Positions 22,401 through 31,484 of a DNA stretch of 64,000 nucleotides are shown piece by piece (the stretch's first letter is position 1; each line of letters begins with the position of its first letter). The translations under genes were made by a program, and so were the position numbers. The stretch comes from Prochlorococcus sp. AG-321-E21 (GTDB taxonomy: Bacteria > Cyanobacteriota > Cyanobacteriia > PCC-6307 > Cyanobiaceae): NCBI GenBank assembly GCA_003283415.1, contig QBXH01000002.1, forward strand, positions 1 through 64,000, read 5' to 3'. The notes beneath the pieces are model-generated. The model was not told the origin of the DNA. It saw nothing but the letters and a program-made list of their open reading frames with translations, and did no database searches.

Positions 22401-23175
22401 AGGTAGTTGTTATTAGTAGTCTTATATCTTCTTTTTTAAAAAGATTAATCAATTCCTTCTGAACATCATAATTTTTTAAAGTTGAAATAAATACTGTTTT
22501 AGGTGACAAACCATTACTCCTTAGCTGAGATATTAATTCATTTGATAATTCAATTTCATTAGCTAAAAACAATGATTTATAAGAAATTATTCCAACCTTT
22601 AATCCTTTTTCATTTTTCCAATCATATTGATAAGGATCTGGATAGCTGACGTTAGAGATATATTTTTTTGGAATATTAGTTTCATTAGATGATAGATAAC
22701 TTAAACAATAAAGAAATCTTCGATAATTCTCCTTTCCTCCTGACTTAAGAAGCTTACTAATTTTTAATGAAGTATCTAAATCTACGCTACTTAATTCATT
22801 TAGTGATAAATCCTCTTCATCAGTTCCAGAAAGAATTAAAAGAGTCCTATTAAGATTTACTTCTTTCCATTTTATTAATTGTTCAAGTCCATAACTCCAT
22901 GTCCCTTTATCACCAAACAATCTTAAAACAACTATTTTTGCATGATTTACTGTTTTTAAAAAATAATTATCTATTTGTGCGAATGTATTTAGGTTTGAAA
23001 TTTCTAATGCTCTAAAATTATCCTGGAATAAAAGAAATTCTTTATCTTCAATTAAATCAGAAATTATATTAATATCAGCTTTTACGCTTGTGATAAATAT
23101 AAAATCAGCTTTAGGATGTTCAATTAAATCAACGTTATTATTTTCATTTCCAGCAATATTTAATATCCTATGCAT
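19438..23175 (-). CDS. cobN: Cobaltochelatase subunit CobN
   Basis: Large subunit inserting cobalt into the corrin ring, related to ChlH of Mg-chelatase. The 1245 residues show the CobN/magnesium chelatase domain: [20 protein letters not shown], the strongly conserved [44 protein letters not shown] and, nearer the C-terminus, [21 protein letters not shown] and [14 protein letters not shown]. It is full length. The ATG at 23175 is divergent from ilvE (71 bp). With cobU and metH nearby it supports corrinoid synthesis and use; marine picocyanobacteria are known to make pseudocobalamin. Confidence 0.95.
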   Translation of the reverse strand: [1245 protein letters not shown]

Positions 23176-23246
23176 TTATATATAACAATTAGGTTTAGAA
23201 TACTTAAGTAAGTTAGAACAATTTTAACTCATTTCTAAAATAAAAT

Positions 23247-24161
23247 ATGCAAGAATTTCTTCCATATGCCTGGTTTGAAGGTAAGTGTATACCCTTTAAA
23301 GATGCAAAAATCTCAATAGCAACTCATGCACTTCATTATGGAACAGCAGCCTTTGGAGGAATGAGAGCTATTCCAAATCCATCTAATAAGGATGAATTTC
23401 TTTTATTTAGAACAGATAAACACATAAAAAGGTTATCTCAAAGTGCAAGATTGCTTTTAACAGAAATATCTGAAGAATATATATTTAATGCACTAAAAAC
23501 AATATTAAAAAAAAATAAACCTACAAAACCGATCTATATAAGGCCTTTTGTTTATACAAGTGATTTAGGTATCGCTCCAAGATTACATAATATAGAAACT
23601 GATTTCTTCATTTATTGTATTGAACTAGGAGACTATTTATCTCCCGATGGGGTGTCTTGTAGGATGAGTAGTTGGACAAGACAAGAAGATAGATCTCTAC
23701 CTTTAAGAGGTAAGATAAGTGGTGCCTACATTACCAGTTCATTAGCCAAAACAGAGGCTAGTTTATCAGGATTTGACGAAGCATTGCTGTTAAATTCTAG
23801 TGGTAAAGTAAGTGAAGCTAGTGGAATGAACTTATTTATAGTAAGAAATGGTGAACTGATTACTCCAGGAGTTGATCAAGACATCCTAGAAGGAATTACT
23901 AGAGCTAGTGTTATTGAATTGGCGAAATCGTTTGGTATAAATGTTATTGAAAGACCTGTTGATAAAACAGAATTACTTATTGCTGATGAAGTATTTCTAA
24001 CTGGTACAGCAGCTAAAATTACACCTGTAAAGCAAATAGAATCAACAAATTTTAATAATGATCGTCCCATAATGAAAAAATTGAAAAATAAGCTTATCGA
24101 AATAACGGAAGGCCGCTCACAAGACTATGATGATTGGATAACACGTATTGATATTAGTTAA
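23247..24161 (+). CDS. ilvE: Branched-chain amino acid aminotransferase
   Basis: PLP class IV aminotransferase for Leu, Ile and Val. Features in the 304 residues are the N-terminal WFEGKCIPFKDAKISIATHALHYG, IRPFVYTSDLGIA, KISGAYITSSLAKTEA (PLP Lys), and the class IV signature region EASGMNLFIVRNGELITP...ILEGITRASVIELA, then FLTGTAAKITPV. It is full length. It is divergent from cobN and 24 bp upstream of metH, so the two amino acid genes are probably cotranscribed. Confidence 0.95.
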   Translation: MQEFLPYAWFEGKCIPFKDAKISIATHALHYGTAAFGGMRAIPNPSNKDEFLLFRTDKHIKRLSQSARLLLTEISEEYIFNALKTILKKNKPTKPIYIRPFVYTSDLGIAPRLHNIETDFFIYCIELGDYLSPDGVSCRMSSWTRQEDRSLPLRGKISGAYITSSLAKTEASLSGFDEALLLNSSGKVSEASGMNLFIVRNGELITPGVDQDILEGITRASVIELAKSFGINVIERPVDKTELLIADEVFLTGTAAKITPVKQIESTNFNNDRPIMKKLKNKLIEITEGRSQDYDDWITRIDIS

Positions 24162-24185
24162 TTTTTATTTTTTTTCTTTTAAATT

Positions 24186-27100
24186 ATGGTTTCATTTAGA
24201 AATTATTTAAATAGAGATGATAAACCAATTATTATTTTCGATGGTGGGACAGGTACCTCTTTTCAAAATTTAAATTTATCATCACATGATTTTGGTGGAG
24301 ATGATTTAGAGGGTTGCAATGAAAACTTAGTCATATCCTCTCCTAATACTGTTGAACAAGTACATAATTCATTTCTTGAAGCAGGTTGTCATGTAATTGA
24401 AACCAATACATTTGGTGCTTCATCTATTGTTTTAGACGAATATAGTATTTCTAATAAAGCTTATGAAATCAATAAAAAAGCAGCTCAGATAGCTAAAAAA
24501 TGTGCAAATTTATTTTCATCTATTAATACTCCTAGATTTGTCGCTGGATCAATTGGGCCAACAACAAAATTACCAACATTAGGTCATATTAGTTTTGATA
24601 AGCTTAAAGATTCATATGAAGAACAAATAAATGGTCTAATTGACGGAGGTATTGACCTTCTATTGATTGAAACATGCCAAGATGTTTTACAAATAAAATC
24701 AGCATTATCTGCTTCTCAAGAAGTTATTAAAAACAGGAATATTGAATTACCAATAATGATATCCATAACTATGGAAACCACAGGCACGATGCTTGTCGGT
24801 TCAGATATAGCCTCTGCATTAACAATATTAGAGCCATACAATATTGATATTCTGGGACTGAATTGTGCAACTGGCCCAGTTCAAATGAAAGAACATATTA
24901 AGTATTTAGCTGAAAATTCACCTTTTGCAATTAGTTGTATACCTAATGCAGGATTACCTGAAAATATAGGAGGTGTTGCTCACTATAAATTAACTCCATT
25001 GGAGTTGAAAATGCAGTTAATGAACTTTATTTATGATTTTAACGTACAACTTATTGGCGGATGTTGTGGTACTACTCCTGAACATATCAAGCATTTATCA
25101 TCAATCATTGAGGAAATAGTTGATAAAAAAATAAATAAAAGACTTCCTACTGTAAAAACAAATTTTGTTCCTTCAGCAGCTTCTATATATAACGCAGTTC
25201 CATATAAACAAGATAACTCAATATTAATAGTTGGAGAGCGTTTAAATGCTAGTGGATCAAAAAAAGTAAGGGAATTACTAAATGAAGATGATTGGGACGG
25301 CTTGGTATCAATTGCTAAACAACAGCAAAAAGAAAATGCTCACATACTAGATGTCAATGTTGATTATGTAGGAAGAGATGGAGTTAAAGATATGAAAGAA
25401 ATTACCTCAAGATTAGTTACAAATATAAATCTTCCATTAATGATAGATTCAACAGAAGCAGATAAAATGGAAAGTGGATTAAAAACTGTAGGAGGAAAAT
25501 GCATAATAAATTCAACAAACTACGAAGATGGAGATGACAGATTTAATCAGGTCTTAAAACTTGCATTAGATTATGGTGCTGGAATAGTAATTGGAACTAT
25601 TGATGAAGAAGGAATGGCAAGAACATCACAGAAAAAATATGACATTGCAAAAAGAGCATTAATTAAAACTAGATCAAGTAGCCTCGCTGATTATGAGATA
25701 TTTTTTGATCCTTTAGCATTGCCAATATCTACTGGAATTGAAGAAGATAGATTAAATGCTAAAGCAACTATTGAAGCTATATCAAAAATAAGAAAAAGCT
25801 TTCCAGATATTCATATTATTTTAGGGATATCTAATATTAGTTTCGGGCTTTCACCATTATCAAGAATTAATCTAAATTCAATATTTCTCGATGAATGTAT
25901 AAAGGCAGGATTAGATTCAGCGATTATTGCACCAAATAAAATATTGCCTCTTTCAAAAATATCTGCTGAAACAAAAAAATTATGTTTAGATTTAATTTAT
26001 GACAGAAGAAATTTCGAAAATGAAATATGTATATATGATCCATTAGTTGAACTAACAAAAGCATTCCAAGATATAACAATCAGTGACTTTAAAAAAGCAT
26101 CTACTTCAAACAAAAACCTCACCTTAGAAGAAAAACTTAAAAACCATATTGTAGATGGGGAAAAAATAGGTTTAGAAGAACAATTAAATAATGCGCTTAA
26201 AAAATACAAACCACTTGAAATAATTAATACTTATTTATTAGATGGAATGAAAGTAGTCGGTGAACTATTTGGATCCGGCCAAATGCAATTACCTTTTGTA
26301 TTGCAATCAGCGGAAACAATGAAATTTGCTGTTTCAGTGCTTGAACCACATATGGAAACAGTAGATGAAAAAATATCTAACGGAAAATTACTAATAGCAA
26401 CTGTTAAAGGAGATGTTCATGATATAGGTAAAAATTTAGTTGATATAATTCTCTCAAATAATGGTTTTGATGTAATCAACCTTGGAATTAAGCAAGATGT
26501 TTCAGCGATTATTGATGCACAAAAAAAACATAAAGCAGACTGTATTGCTATGAGTGGTTTACTTGTTAAATCTACAGCATTTATGAAGGATAATTTAGAA
26601 GCATTTAACAATGCTGAAATTAATGTTCCAGTTATTCTTGGAGGTGCAGCATTAACTCCAAAATTTGTGAATGAAGATTGTAGTCAGATATATAAAGGTA
26701 AAATTTTGTATGGGAAAGATGCTTTTACAGATTTACAATTTATGAATGACTATATGGATAGTAAAAAGAAGGGCAATTGGTCTAATGAAAATGGTTTTAC
26801 TAATACTGATGATACTCAAATTAAATTAGCTTCCCCAAGGTCTTCCGCTAAAGATAAAAATTTAAATAAAAATTTTGAAAAGACCAAAAGTATTCAATTA
26901 ATTGAGAATTTTAATAGATCTAATTTTGTAGAGGAAGAGGAACCCATAAAAGCTCCATTTTTGGGAACTAGAGTTCTTCAAGATATTGAAATAGACTTTG
27001 ACAAACTAATTTTTTATCTGGATAAAAAAGCATTATTTAGTGGTCAATGGCAAATAAAAAAAAATAAAGGTCAATCAGTAGAAGAATACAATAATTATTT

Positions 27101-27746
27101 AGATTCATATGCAAATCCATTACTTGAAAAATGGATCAATATTATTTTAGATAAAGGCTTAATTTCACCAAAAGCAGTCTATGGTTACTTCCGTTGCGGG
27201 AGGAATGATAATAGTATTTATCTCTTTGATAATGTATCAAATAAAAGAATTTCTGAATTTAACTTTCCTAGACAAAAATCGGGAAATAATCTTTGTATTG
27301 CTGATTTTTACTGTGATCTTAAAAATAATGATCCAGTAGATATATTTCCAATGCAAGCAGTAACAATGGGGGGAATAGCTAGCGAATATTCCCAAGAATT
27401 ATTTAAAGCTGATAAATATAGTGATTATTTAATATTTCATGGTTTAACCGTTCAATTAGCAGAAGCTCTTGCAGAATATGTTCATTCAATAGTAAGAATT
27501 GAATGCGGATTTAAATCATATGAGCCAAACAATAACCGTGAAATATTAGCTCAAAAATATAGAGGAGCTAGATACTCATTTGGTTATCCAGCTTGTCCTA
27601 AAGTTTCTGATTCAAATATACAATTATCATTATTGGATACAAAAAGGATTAATTTAACAATGGATGAATCAGAGCAATTACATCCTGAACAAAGTACTAC
27701 TGCTATAATTTCACTTCATTCAAAAGCAAAATATTTTAGTGCATGA
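24186..27746 (+). CDS. metH: Cobalamin-dependent methionine synthase
   Basis: Transfers methyl from 5-methyl-THF to homocysteine via a corrinoid. All four modules are visible in 1186 residues: the homocysteine-binding barrel (about 1-310) with zinc ligands in LNCATG and [10 protein letters not shown]; the pterin-binding domain (about 345-600, [30 protein letters not shown]); the corrinoid cap and Rossmann domain with cobalt-ligating His in [14 protein letters not shown] (about 740-755); and the activation domain (about 915-1186, with [12 protein letters not shown]). A Lys/Asn-rich linker precedes the last module. The gap from ilvE is 24 bp, too short for a cobalamin riboswitch. Confidence 0.97.
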   Translation: MVSFRNYLNRDDKPIIIFDGGTGTSFQNLNLSSHDFGGDDLEGCNENLVISSPNTVEQVHNSFLEAGCHVIETNTFGASSIVLDEYSISNKAYEINKKAAQIAKKCANLFSSINTPRFVAGSIGPTTKLPTLGHISFDKLKDSYEEQINGLIDGGIDLLLIETCQDVLQIKSALSASQEVIKNRNIELPIMISITMETTGTMLVGSDIASALTILEPYNIDILGLNCATGPVQMKEHIKYLAENSPFAISCIPNAGLPENIGGVAHYKLTPLELKMQLMNFIYDFNVQLIGGCCGTTPEHIKHLSSIIEEIVDKKINKRLPTVKTNFVPSAASIYNAVPYKQDNSILIVGERLNASGSKKVRELLNEDDWDGLVSIAKQQQKENAHILDVNVDYVGRDGVKDMKEITSRLVTNINLPLMIDSTEADKMESGLKTVGGKCIINSTNYEDGDDRFNQVLKLALDYGAGIVIGTIDEEGMARTSQKKYDIAKRALIKTRSSSLADYEIFFDPLALPISTGIEEDRLNAKATIEAISKIRKSFPDIHIILGISNISFGLSPLSRINLNSIFLDECIKAGLDSAIIAPNKILPLSKISAETKKLCLDLIYDRRNFENEICIYDPLVELTKAFQDITISDFKKASTSNKNLTLEEKLKNHIVDGEKIGLEEQLNNALKKYKPLEIINTYLLDGMKVVGELFGSGQMQLPFVLQSAETMKFAVSVLEPHMETVDEKISNGKLLIATVKGDVHDIGKNLVDIILSNNGFDVINLGIKQDVSAIIDAQKKHKADCIAMSGLLVKSTAFMKDNLEAFNNAEINVPVILGGAALTPKFVNEDCSQIYKGKILYGKDAFTDLQFMNDYMDSKKKGNWSNENGFTNTDDTQIKLASPRSSAKDKNLNKNFEKTKSIQLIENFNRSNFVEEEEPIKAPFLGTRVLQDIEIDFDKLIFYLDKKALFSGQWQIKKNKGQSVEEYNNYLDSYANPLLEKWINIILDKGLISPKAVYGYFRCGRNDNSIYLFDNVSNKRISEFNFPRQKSGNNLCIADFYCDLKNNDPVDIFPMQAVTMGGIASEYSQELFKADKYSDYLIFHGLTVQLAEALAEYVHSIVRIECGFKSYEPNNNREILAQKYRGARYSFGYPACPKVSDSNIQLSLLDTKRINLTMDESEQLHPEQSTTAIISLHSKAKYFSA

Positions 27747-27754
27747 ATAAATCA

Positions 27755-27973
27755 TCAATTATTTTCAAGATAATCTATTATTTCTTCTTGAAGTTCTTCA
27801 ATAATTTCAGAATCACTAATATCGATACCTTCACCGGCGGCATCTTGAATTAATTCAAGATAATATGATGCTCCATCACTTGATAAGAATTCAATTGCTG
27901 ATGTTTCATCACATTCCTTAAAAGCATCAATTAGAGATTTAAATGCTATGTTTTCAGTAAAGTCCCAATCCAT
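27755..27973 (-). CDS. Conserved small acidic protein, function unknown
   Basis: A 72-residue, strongly acidic protein starting with ATG at 27973 and ending in an Asp/Glu-rich helix (SEIIEELQEEIIDYLENN). It appears soluble and helical, with no Cys and no signal peptide. It is convergent with metH (8-bp gap) and divergent from the DUF2237 gene. Codon use is like its neighbours. I do not recognise a family; it resembles small conserved picocyanobacterial hypotheticals. Confidence 0.65.
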   Translation of the reverse strand: MDWDFTENIAFKSLIDAFKECDETSAIEFLSSDGASYYLELIQDAAGEGIDISDSEIIEELQEEIIDYLENN

Positions 27974-28081
27974 ATTGAAAAAGAGCTTATTAAAAGTATT
28001 ACCTCTTCACCCCCCATATTCGTCAACCCTTTTTTAAGAAATGTACGAGTATTTATTATTATTTAAATAAATTCACTAAAA

Positions 28082-28474
28082 ATGAGTCAAGAAATTCAAA
28101 AAAATATTGAACATTTAAATGTCTTAGGACAAAAACTTGAGGTATGCAGCTGCAAACCTCTAACAGGCTGGTTTCGAGATGGATTTTGTAAATACGATTC
28201 AAATGATGGAGGAAATCATTCAATTTGCTGCGTAATGGATGATAATTTCCTTAAATACAGTAAATCACAAGGTAATGATTTAATAACTCCTATGCCTATG
28301 TATTCATTCCCAGGATTGAAAGATGGAGATCATTGGTGTATCTGTTTAGATAGGTGGAGACAGGCACTGCTTGATGGCTTAGCACCTCTGGTTATTTTAG
28401 AGGCTACAAATATAATAGTTTTAGAATCTGTATCGTTAGAAAAATTAAAAGAATATCAATTTAATAAAAAGTAA
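28082..28474 (+). CDS. DUF2237 family protein
   Basis: A 130-residue protein with the DUF2237 pattern: LGQKLEVCSCKPLTGWFRDGFC near the N-terminus, NDGGNHSICCVM, FLKYSKSQGNDLITPMPMYSFPGLKDGDHWCIC, and RWRQALLDGLAPLVILEATN. The many conserved Cys residues could bind metal or be redox active, but no role is established. It stands alone on the plus strand, with a 57-bp gap before the Ap4A phosphorylase-like gene. Confidence 0.85.
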   Translation: MSQEIQKNIEHLNVLGQKLEVCSCKPLTGWFRDGFCKYDSNDGGNHSICCVMDDNFLKYSKSQGNDLITPMPMYSFPGLKDGDHWCICLDRWRQALLDGLAPLVILEATNIIVLESVSLEKLKEYQFNKK

Positions 28475-28531
28475 TTCCAAATTAATTATCTTTTTTAAAA
28501 TGATTATAAGAATTTATTTCTATTTTTATAA

Positions 28532-29362
28532 ATGAGAAATGAAAAATATTGGGTTAAAGCATTAGATCAAACTCATTTATCTATTACCAATAATGGCTTA
28601 TTTCCTTTAAAAACGACTGTCGTAACAAGGGAATATTACAATAAAAATGATTTTATAATTAGAGAACTTGATACTTCAAGATTTAAGAAAAAAAATAGTT
28701 ATGGTCCAAATCAGAATCCATTTAACCCATGGGATAAGATACTTGAAGTTGATAAAATTGGAACTAATCATCAACTAATACTAAATAAATATCCTGTACA
28801 AAAGGGTCATATTTTACTAATAACTAATACTTGGAGACCTCAAGATGGATGGTTAGATATTAATGATTGGATAGCTATACAAATGGTAAATGAAGATACA
28901 AGTGGCCTATGGTTTTTTAATAGTTCTCCCATAGCAGGAGCAAGTCAACCGCATAGGCATTTTCAGCTTTTAAGAAGAGATCATGGTGAAATTATTTGTC
29001 CAAGAGAGAAGTGGTTTTTAGATTTTGAAAATAATAATGATCAAGATAGCAAGCTTAAGAAAAATGCTGTTGTCTCAAAATTTAACTTTTTAGATAATTC
29101 AATAAATATTTATAATTTATACTTAGAACTTTCAAACAAAATTGGTTTAGGAAATCCAATTGATGATGAAAAACCAAGATTTCCTTACAATATTTTAATT
29201 ACAAATAATTGGATAGCCATAATTAAAAGAAAGTATGATCACGTCCATGGATTTAGTGTTAATGGGTTAGGTTTTGCAGGATATTTACTAGTCACAGAAA
29301 AATCTAATATTAATTATTTAAAGAAATATGGACCAGAGCAACTTCTTGAAAATTTTGTTTGA
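28532..29362 (+). CDS. ATP adenylyltransferase (Ap4A phosphorylase)-like protein
   Basis: A member of the HIT superfamily branch that phosphorolyses diadenosine tetraphosphate to ATP and ADP. Supporting features in the 276 residues are NPFNPWDKILEVD, HQLILNKYPVQKGHILLITN, WFFNSSPIAGASQPHRHFQLL (the H-x-H-x nucleotide-transfer triad region) and the C-terminal YNILITNNWIAIIKRKYDHVHGFSVNGLGFAGYLL. It is complete. The end is 3 bp from a convergent small gene. The substrate is inferred from the family. Confidence 0.85.
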   Translation: MRNEKYWVKALDQTHLSITNNGLFPLKTTVVTREYYNKNDFIIRELDTSRFKKKNSYGPNQNPFNPWDKILEVDKIGTNHQLILNKYPVQKGHILLITNTWRPQDGWLDINDWIAIQMVNEDTSGLWFFNSSPIAGASQPHRHFQLLRRDHGEIICPREKWFLDFENNNDQDSKLKKNAVVSKFNFLDNSINIYNLYLELSNKIGLGNPIDDEKPRFPYNILITNNWIAIIKRKYDHVHGFSVNGLGFAGYLLVTEKSNINYLKKYGPEQLLENFV

Positions 29363-29365
29363 AAA

Positions 29366-29542
29366 TTAACTACTAACTTCAACTTTGTCTCTGGAAATTT
29401 GATTTTCTAGAACTTCTATTGAAGCACTTACTGATGCAATTTTTCTTTCTAGAGAATCCTTGATGTAGTTAAGCATTTCTAATTTCTTTTTTTGATAAAA
29501 AGACTTTTTTTCTTCTGAGGATTTAAAGTTACAGTAGAACAT
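29366..29542 (-). CDS. Small coiled-coil hypothetical protein
   Basis: A 58-residue protein starting at the ATG at 29542 (MFYCNFKSSEEKKSF). A TTG at 29617 would add 25 residues, but the ATG start gives a compact protein and is preferred. The sequence is highly charged; the second half (MLNYIKDSLERKIASVSASIEVLENQI) has heptad-like spacing of hydrophobics that suggests a coiled coil. No family recognised. It is convergent with the Ap4A phosphorylase-like gene and 71-147 bp from the divergent RHH/J-domain gene. Confidence 0.55.
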   Translation of the reverse strand: MFYCNFKSSEEKKSFYQKKKLEMLNYIKDSLERKIASVSASIEVLENQISRDKVEVSS

Positions 29543-29688
29543 TTTTTTTATTTTATTATAAAAATTTATCTTGTTGAGACGTGACTTATAAAAAGCAAGA
29601 TTTTGATTTAAAGACAATCTAATTATTTAGACTTTCATAATATGAATACAATTAATATTTTTGTTCTATTATAAAAAAAAATGATTAA

Positions 29689-30702
29689 TTGAGTAATTCT
29701 GAGAATTCAAATACAAAAAGAATTTCAATTGATTTGCCAGAAGAGTTAGTTTCTAGGTTTGATCAATTACGAAAAGAATGGGGTTTTAGAGCAAGAGGAC
29801 CTGTAATAGAAAAGTTGCTTACAGAAATTCTTCAAGAAGATGAATTATTACCTAAAAGTCAACAACAGACAATTGATTACAACGAAAAGGGGAATATTAA
29901 TGAATACTCAAACTTTGATGAAAATAGTGCTTTAGTCCTTATTAAATCTGATAAGGATGAGAGTACTAGTACAGAATCCCAAGAAAAAATTCATTTAAAT
30001 AATAAAGAAGTTAATGAAAAACCAAACTTAAATATCAACCTACCTAATTTTGTTGGGAAAAAAGTTAAAAATCTGAGAAGAAGTATAAATATTGAAAAGA
30101 CAAAACAAAAAATTAATGATATTCAAATTAATACAATTAAGGAAAATGATTTAATTAAATGTCGAATTGAAATTATAAGCCATTGGAAAAACCTATATGG
30201 ATCAATTCCAAATGAACAAGTAATAGAAGCATCTATTGATTGGTTTTGTATAGATATTTGGCCAAATATTGATGGAACCGAGCAGTTGCCATTCACCTGG
30301 AGTGCCGCAAATAAATTAATGTCGGATTTATGCCCTTTTTGGATAAAACAAACTCCCTCCTTAGAGTTAGTTATTTTAATGATAGGTGTATTAGAAGATC
30401 CATTTGCAACATCTGATTTAATAAATAGGGTCCCAACATTAGTAAGAAGATTTATAAGTAGGTTTAAAAGAAAAAATAAAGGAAATTCATTTGAAGCACT
30501 TGATTCAACAATGACTGTTCATGGAGCTCTAAAATTATTAAATTTATCCACCGCCGCAGGTTCAGCACATACATTAAATAAAATACGAGAAGCATATAAA
30601 ATTAAAGCTTTAGAAACCCATCCAGATTCTGGTGGATCCACTGACGAGATGAGGAAATTAAATGATGCATATCAATTGCTTAAAAATATGTATAGAAGGT
30701 AG
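29689..30702 (+). CDS. Putative ribbon-helix-helix / J-domain fusion protein
   Basis: A 337-residue protein of unknown role. The N-terminus (about 9-48, RISIDLPEELVSRFDQLRKEWGF then VIEKLLTEIL) looks like a ribbon-helix-helix DNA-binding module. Residues about 55-150 are low-complexity and charged. A conserved-looking globular part follows (about 155-270, HWKNLYGSIPNEQVIEASIDWFCIDIWPNIDG). The last about 60 residues are a J domain with intact HPD (His311-Pro-Asp, ETHPDSGGSTDEMRKLNDAYQLL). The start is TTG at 29689; an ATG just upstream hits a stop. It suggests Hsp70 recruitment to DNA or to a repressor. The RHH call is inference from pattern. Confidence 0.75.
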   Translation: MSNSENSNTKRISIDLPEELVSRFDQLRKEWGFRARGPVIEKLLTEILQEDELLPKSQQQTIDYNEKGNINEYSNFDENSALVLIKSDKDESTSTESQEKIHLNNKEVNEKPNLNINLPNFVGKKVKNLRRSINIEKTKQKINDIQINTIKENDLIKCRIEIISHWKNLYGSIPNEQVIEASIDWFCIDIWPNIDGTEQLPFTWSAANKLMSDLCPFWIKQTPSLELVILMIGVLEDPFATSDLINRVPTLVRRFISRFKRKNKGNSFEALDSTMTVHGALKLLNLSTAAGSAHTLNKIREAYKIKALETHPDSGGSTDEMRKLNDAYQLLKNMYRR

Positions 30703-31109
30703 TATTAGTTATCTTATATAAGACTTAATCTAGGTCTTAATAAAAGTCTTATATAAGAATATAAAGATAGTAACTTAAATAAAAATAATCTCTATAAGTA
30801 TTTCCTGTTTTCATGGAAGTTAAATGTAAATAATGCATATCAAATAATTCGAATTAATTAAAATAACCTGTATTAATTTTCTTATAAAAGACTTAATGCA
30901 ATACATCTAGTAACCACTCACTATGTAAAAGAGTTGAATAATTTTATATAATAAGTATTACTTGTCTCAGAAAGGACTCATATATAGTCTATTTATGAAT
31001 CTCATATAAGACAATCAATATATAGTCTAATTTTATTTATTGTCCTTTATTTGTCCATTTTTGAATTATTGAACTAAAATCCTTAATATAACTAGGGTTT
31101 TAATTATGA
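30703..31109. repeat. Non-coding spacer with repeated TCTTATATAAGA-type palindromes
   Basis: About 400 bp with no credible gene. The 12-bp palindrome TCTTATATAAGA occurs perfectly at 30712-30723 and 30747-30758. Related elements are CTTATAAAAGACTTAAT (from 30881), ACTCATATATAGTCT (about 30976-30990), TCTCATATAAGAC (about 31000-31012) and ATATATAGTCT (about 31018-31028). The density of AGACT/AGTCT next to TATA-rich cores is unlike other spacers here. It could be a cluster of repressor operators, or merely low-complexity AT-rich DNA. Confidence 0.55.
30712..30758. promoter_or_regulatory. Pair of perfect 12-bp palindromes, candidate operator
   Basis: Two identical copies of TCTTATATAAGA with starts 35 bp apart, 10 bp after the stop of the RHH/J-domain gene. 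Copy one is followed by CTTAAT and copy two is preceded by AG. Ribbon-helix-helix proteins typically bind short palindromes as dimers of dimers, so the neighbouring gene product is a plausible ligand; this is inference. A role as mRNA 3' structure is less likely because a 12-bp palindrome has no loop. Confidence 0.35.
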
Positions 31110-31132
31110 AGTACTGCCTTAAAGACAGTACT
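31110..31132 (-). terminator. Hairpin at the end of the small secreted-protein gene
   Basis: Inverted repeat AGTACTG (31110-31116) and CAGTACT (31126-31132) with a 9-nt loop; it overlaps the TAG stop of the minus-strand gene ending at 31131. No long U tract follows on the minus strand, so termination may be inefficient or the stem may protect the mRNA end. Confidence 0.4.
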
Positions 31133-31379
31133 ACTTAGCTTGAAGCTTTTGAAGAACTGTTTCTCTCTCAATACTAGGAACGTCGCTCAAGCCATTAGCG
31201 TCAAACCAAGGAGCACTTGCCCAGTCAAATCCATCTCCAAATGTATTATCTGGAGAAGCTATATACCAATGGCATGATGAATCTGGGACATCGACTGCAC
31301 ATTTAGACCAATCATCTGACCACTGAGGGACTTGGACCCAAAGAACTGATGATAACAACAATGAGAGGATATTAAACAT
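31131..31379 (-). CDS. Small secreted or membrane-anchored protein, function unknown
   Basis: An 82-residue protein from the ATG at 31379 (MFNILSLLLSSVLWVQVPQW); an ATG four codons upstream (31391) is also possible. The first about 17 residues form a signal peptide-like hydrophobic segment. The mature part is acidic and aromatic with two cysteines (SKCAVDVPDSSCHWYIASP) that could form a disulfide, and it contains FGDGFDWASAPWFDANG. I recall similar small proteins in marine picocyanobacteria but know of no function. It is isolated between the palindrome-rich spacer and pheT, on the same strand as pheT. Confidence 0.7.
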   Translation of the reverse strand: MFNILSLLLSSVLWVQVPQWSDDWSKCAVDVPDSSCHWYIASPDNTFGDGFDWASAPWFDANGLSDVPSIERETVLQKLQAK

Positions 31380-31446
31380 GTCTATAATCATAAACGATCA
31401 GATAGTTATACATGATTATTATTTTTCTTATCTAAGAATTATGCCT

Positions 31447-31463
31447 AGACTAAAAAGTAGTCT
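31447..31463. other. Short inverted repeat upstream of the small secreted-protein gene
   Basis: AGACTA-aaaag-TAGTCT forms a 6-bp stem with a 5-nt loop, followed by CATGTAAGATT. It shares the AGACT/AGTCT words with the palindrome cluster at 30703-31109. It lies between the pheT stop (31485) and the secreted-protein start, so it could be an operator or a weak end-of-transcript hairpin. Confidence 0.3.
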
Positions 31464-31484
31464 CATGTAAGATTTGTAATAACT

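Noticed and set aside
24162-24185. Cobalamin riboswitch upstream of metH
   Set aside because: Only 24 bp separate ilvE and metH, far too short; no B12-box was seen.
30703-31109. Possible CRISPR or phage attachment region
   Set aside because: Repeat words are 11-17 bp, degenerate and irregularly spaced; no cas, integrase or tRNA-end duplication nearby.
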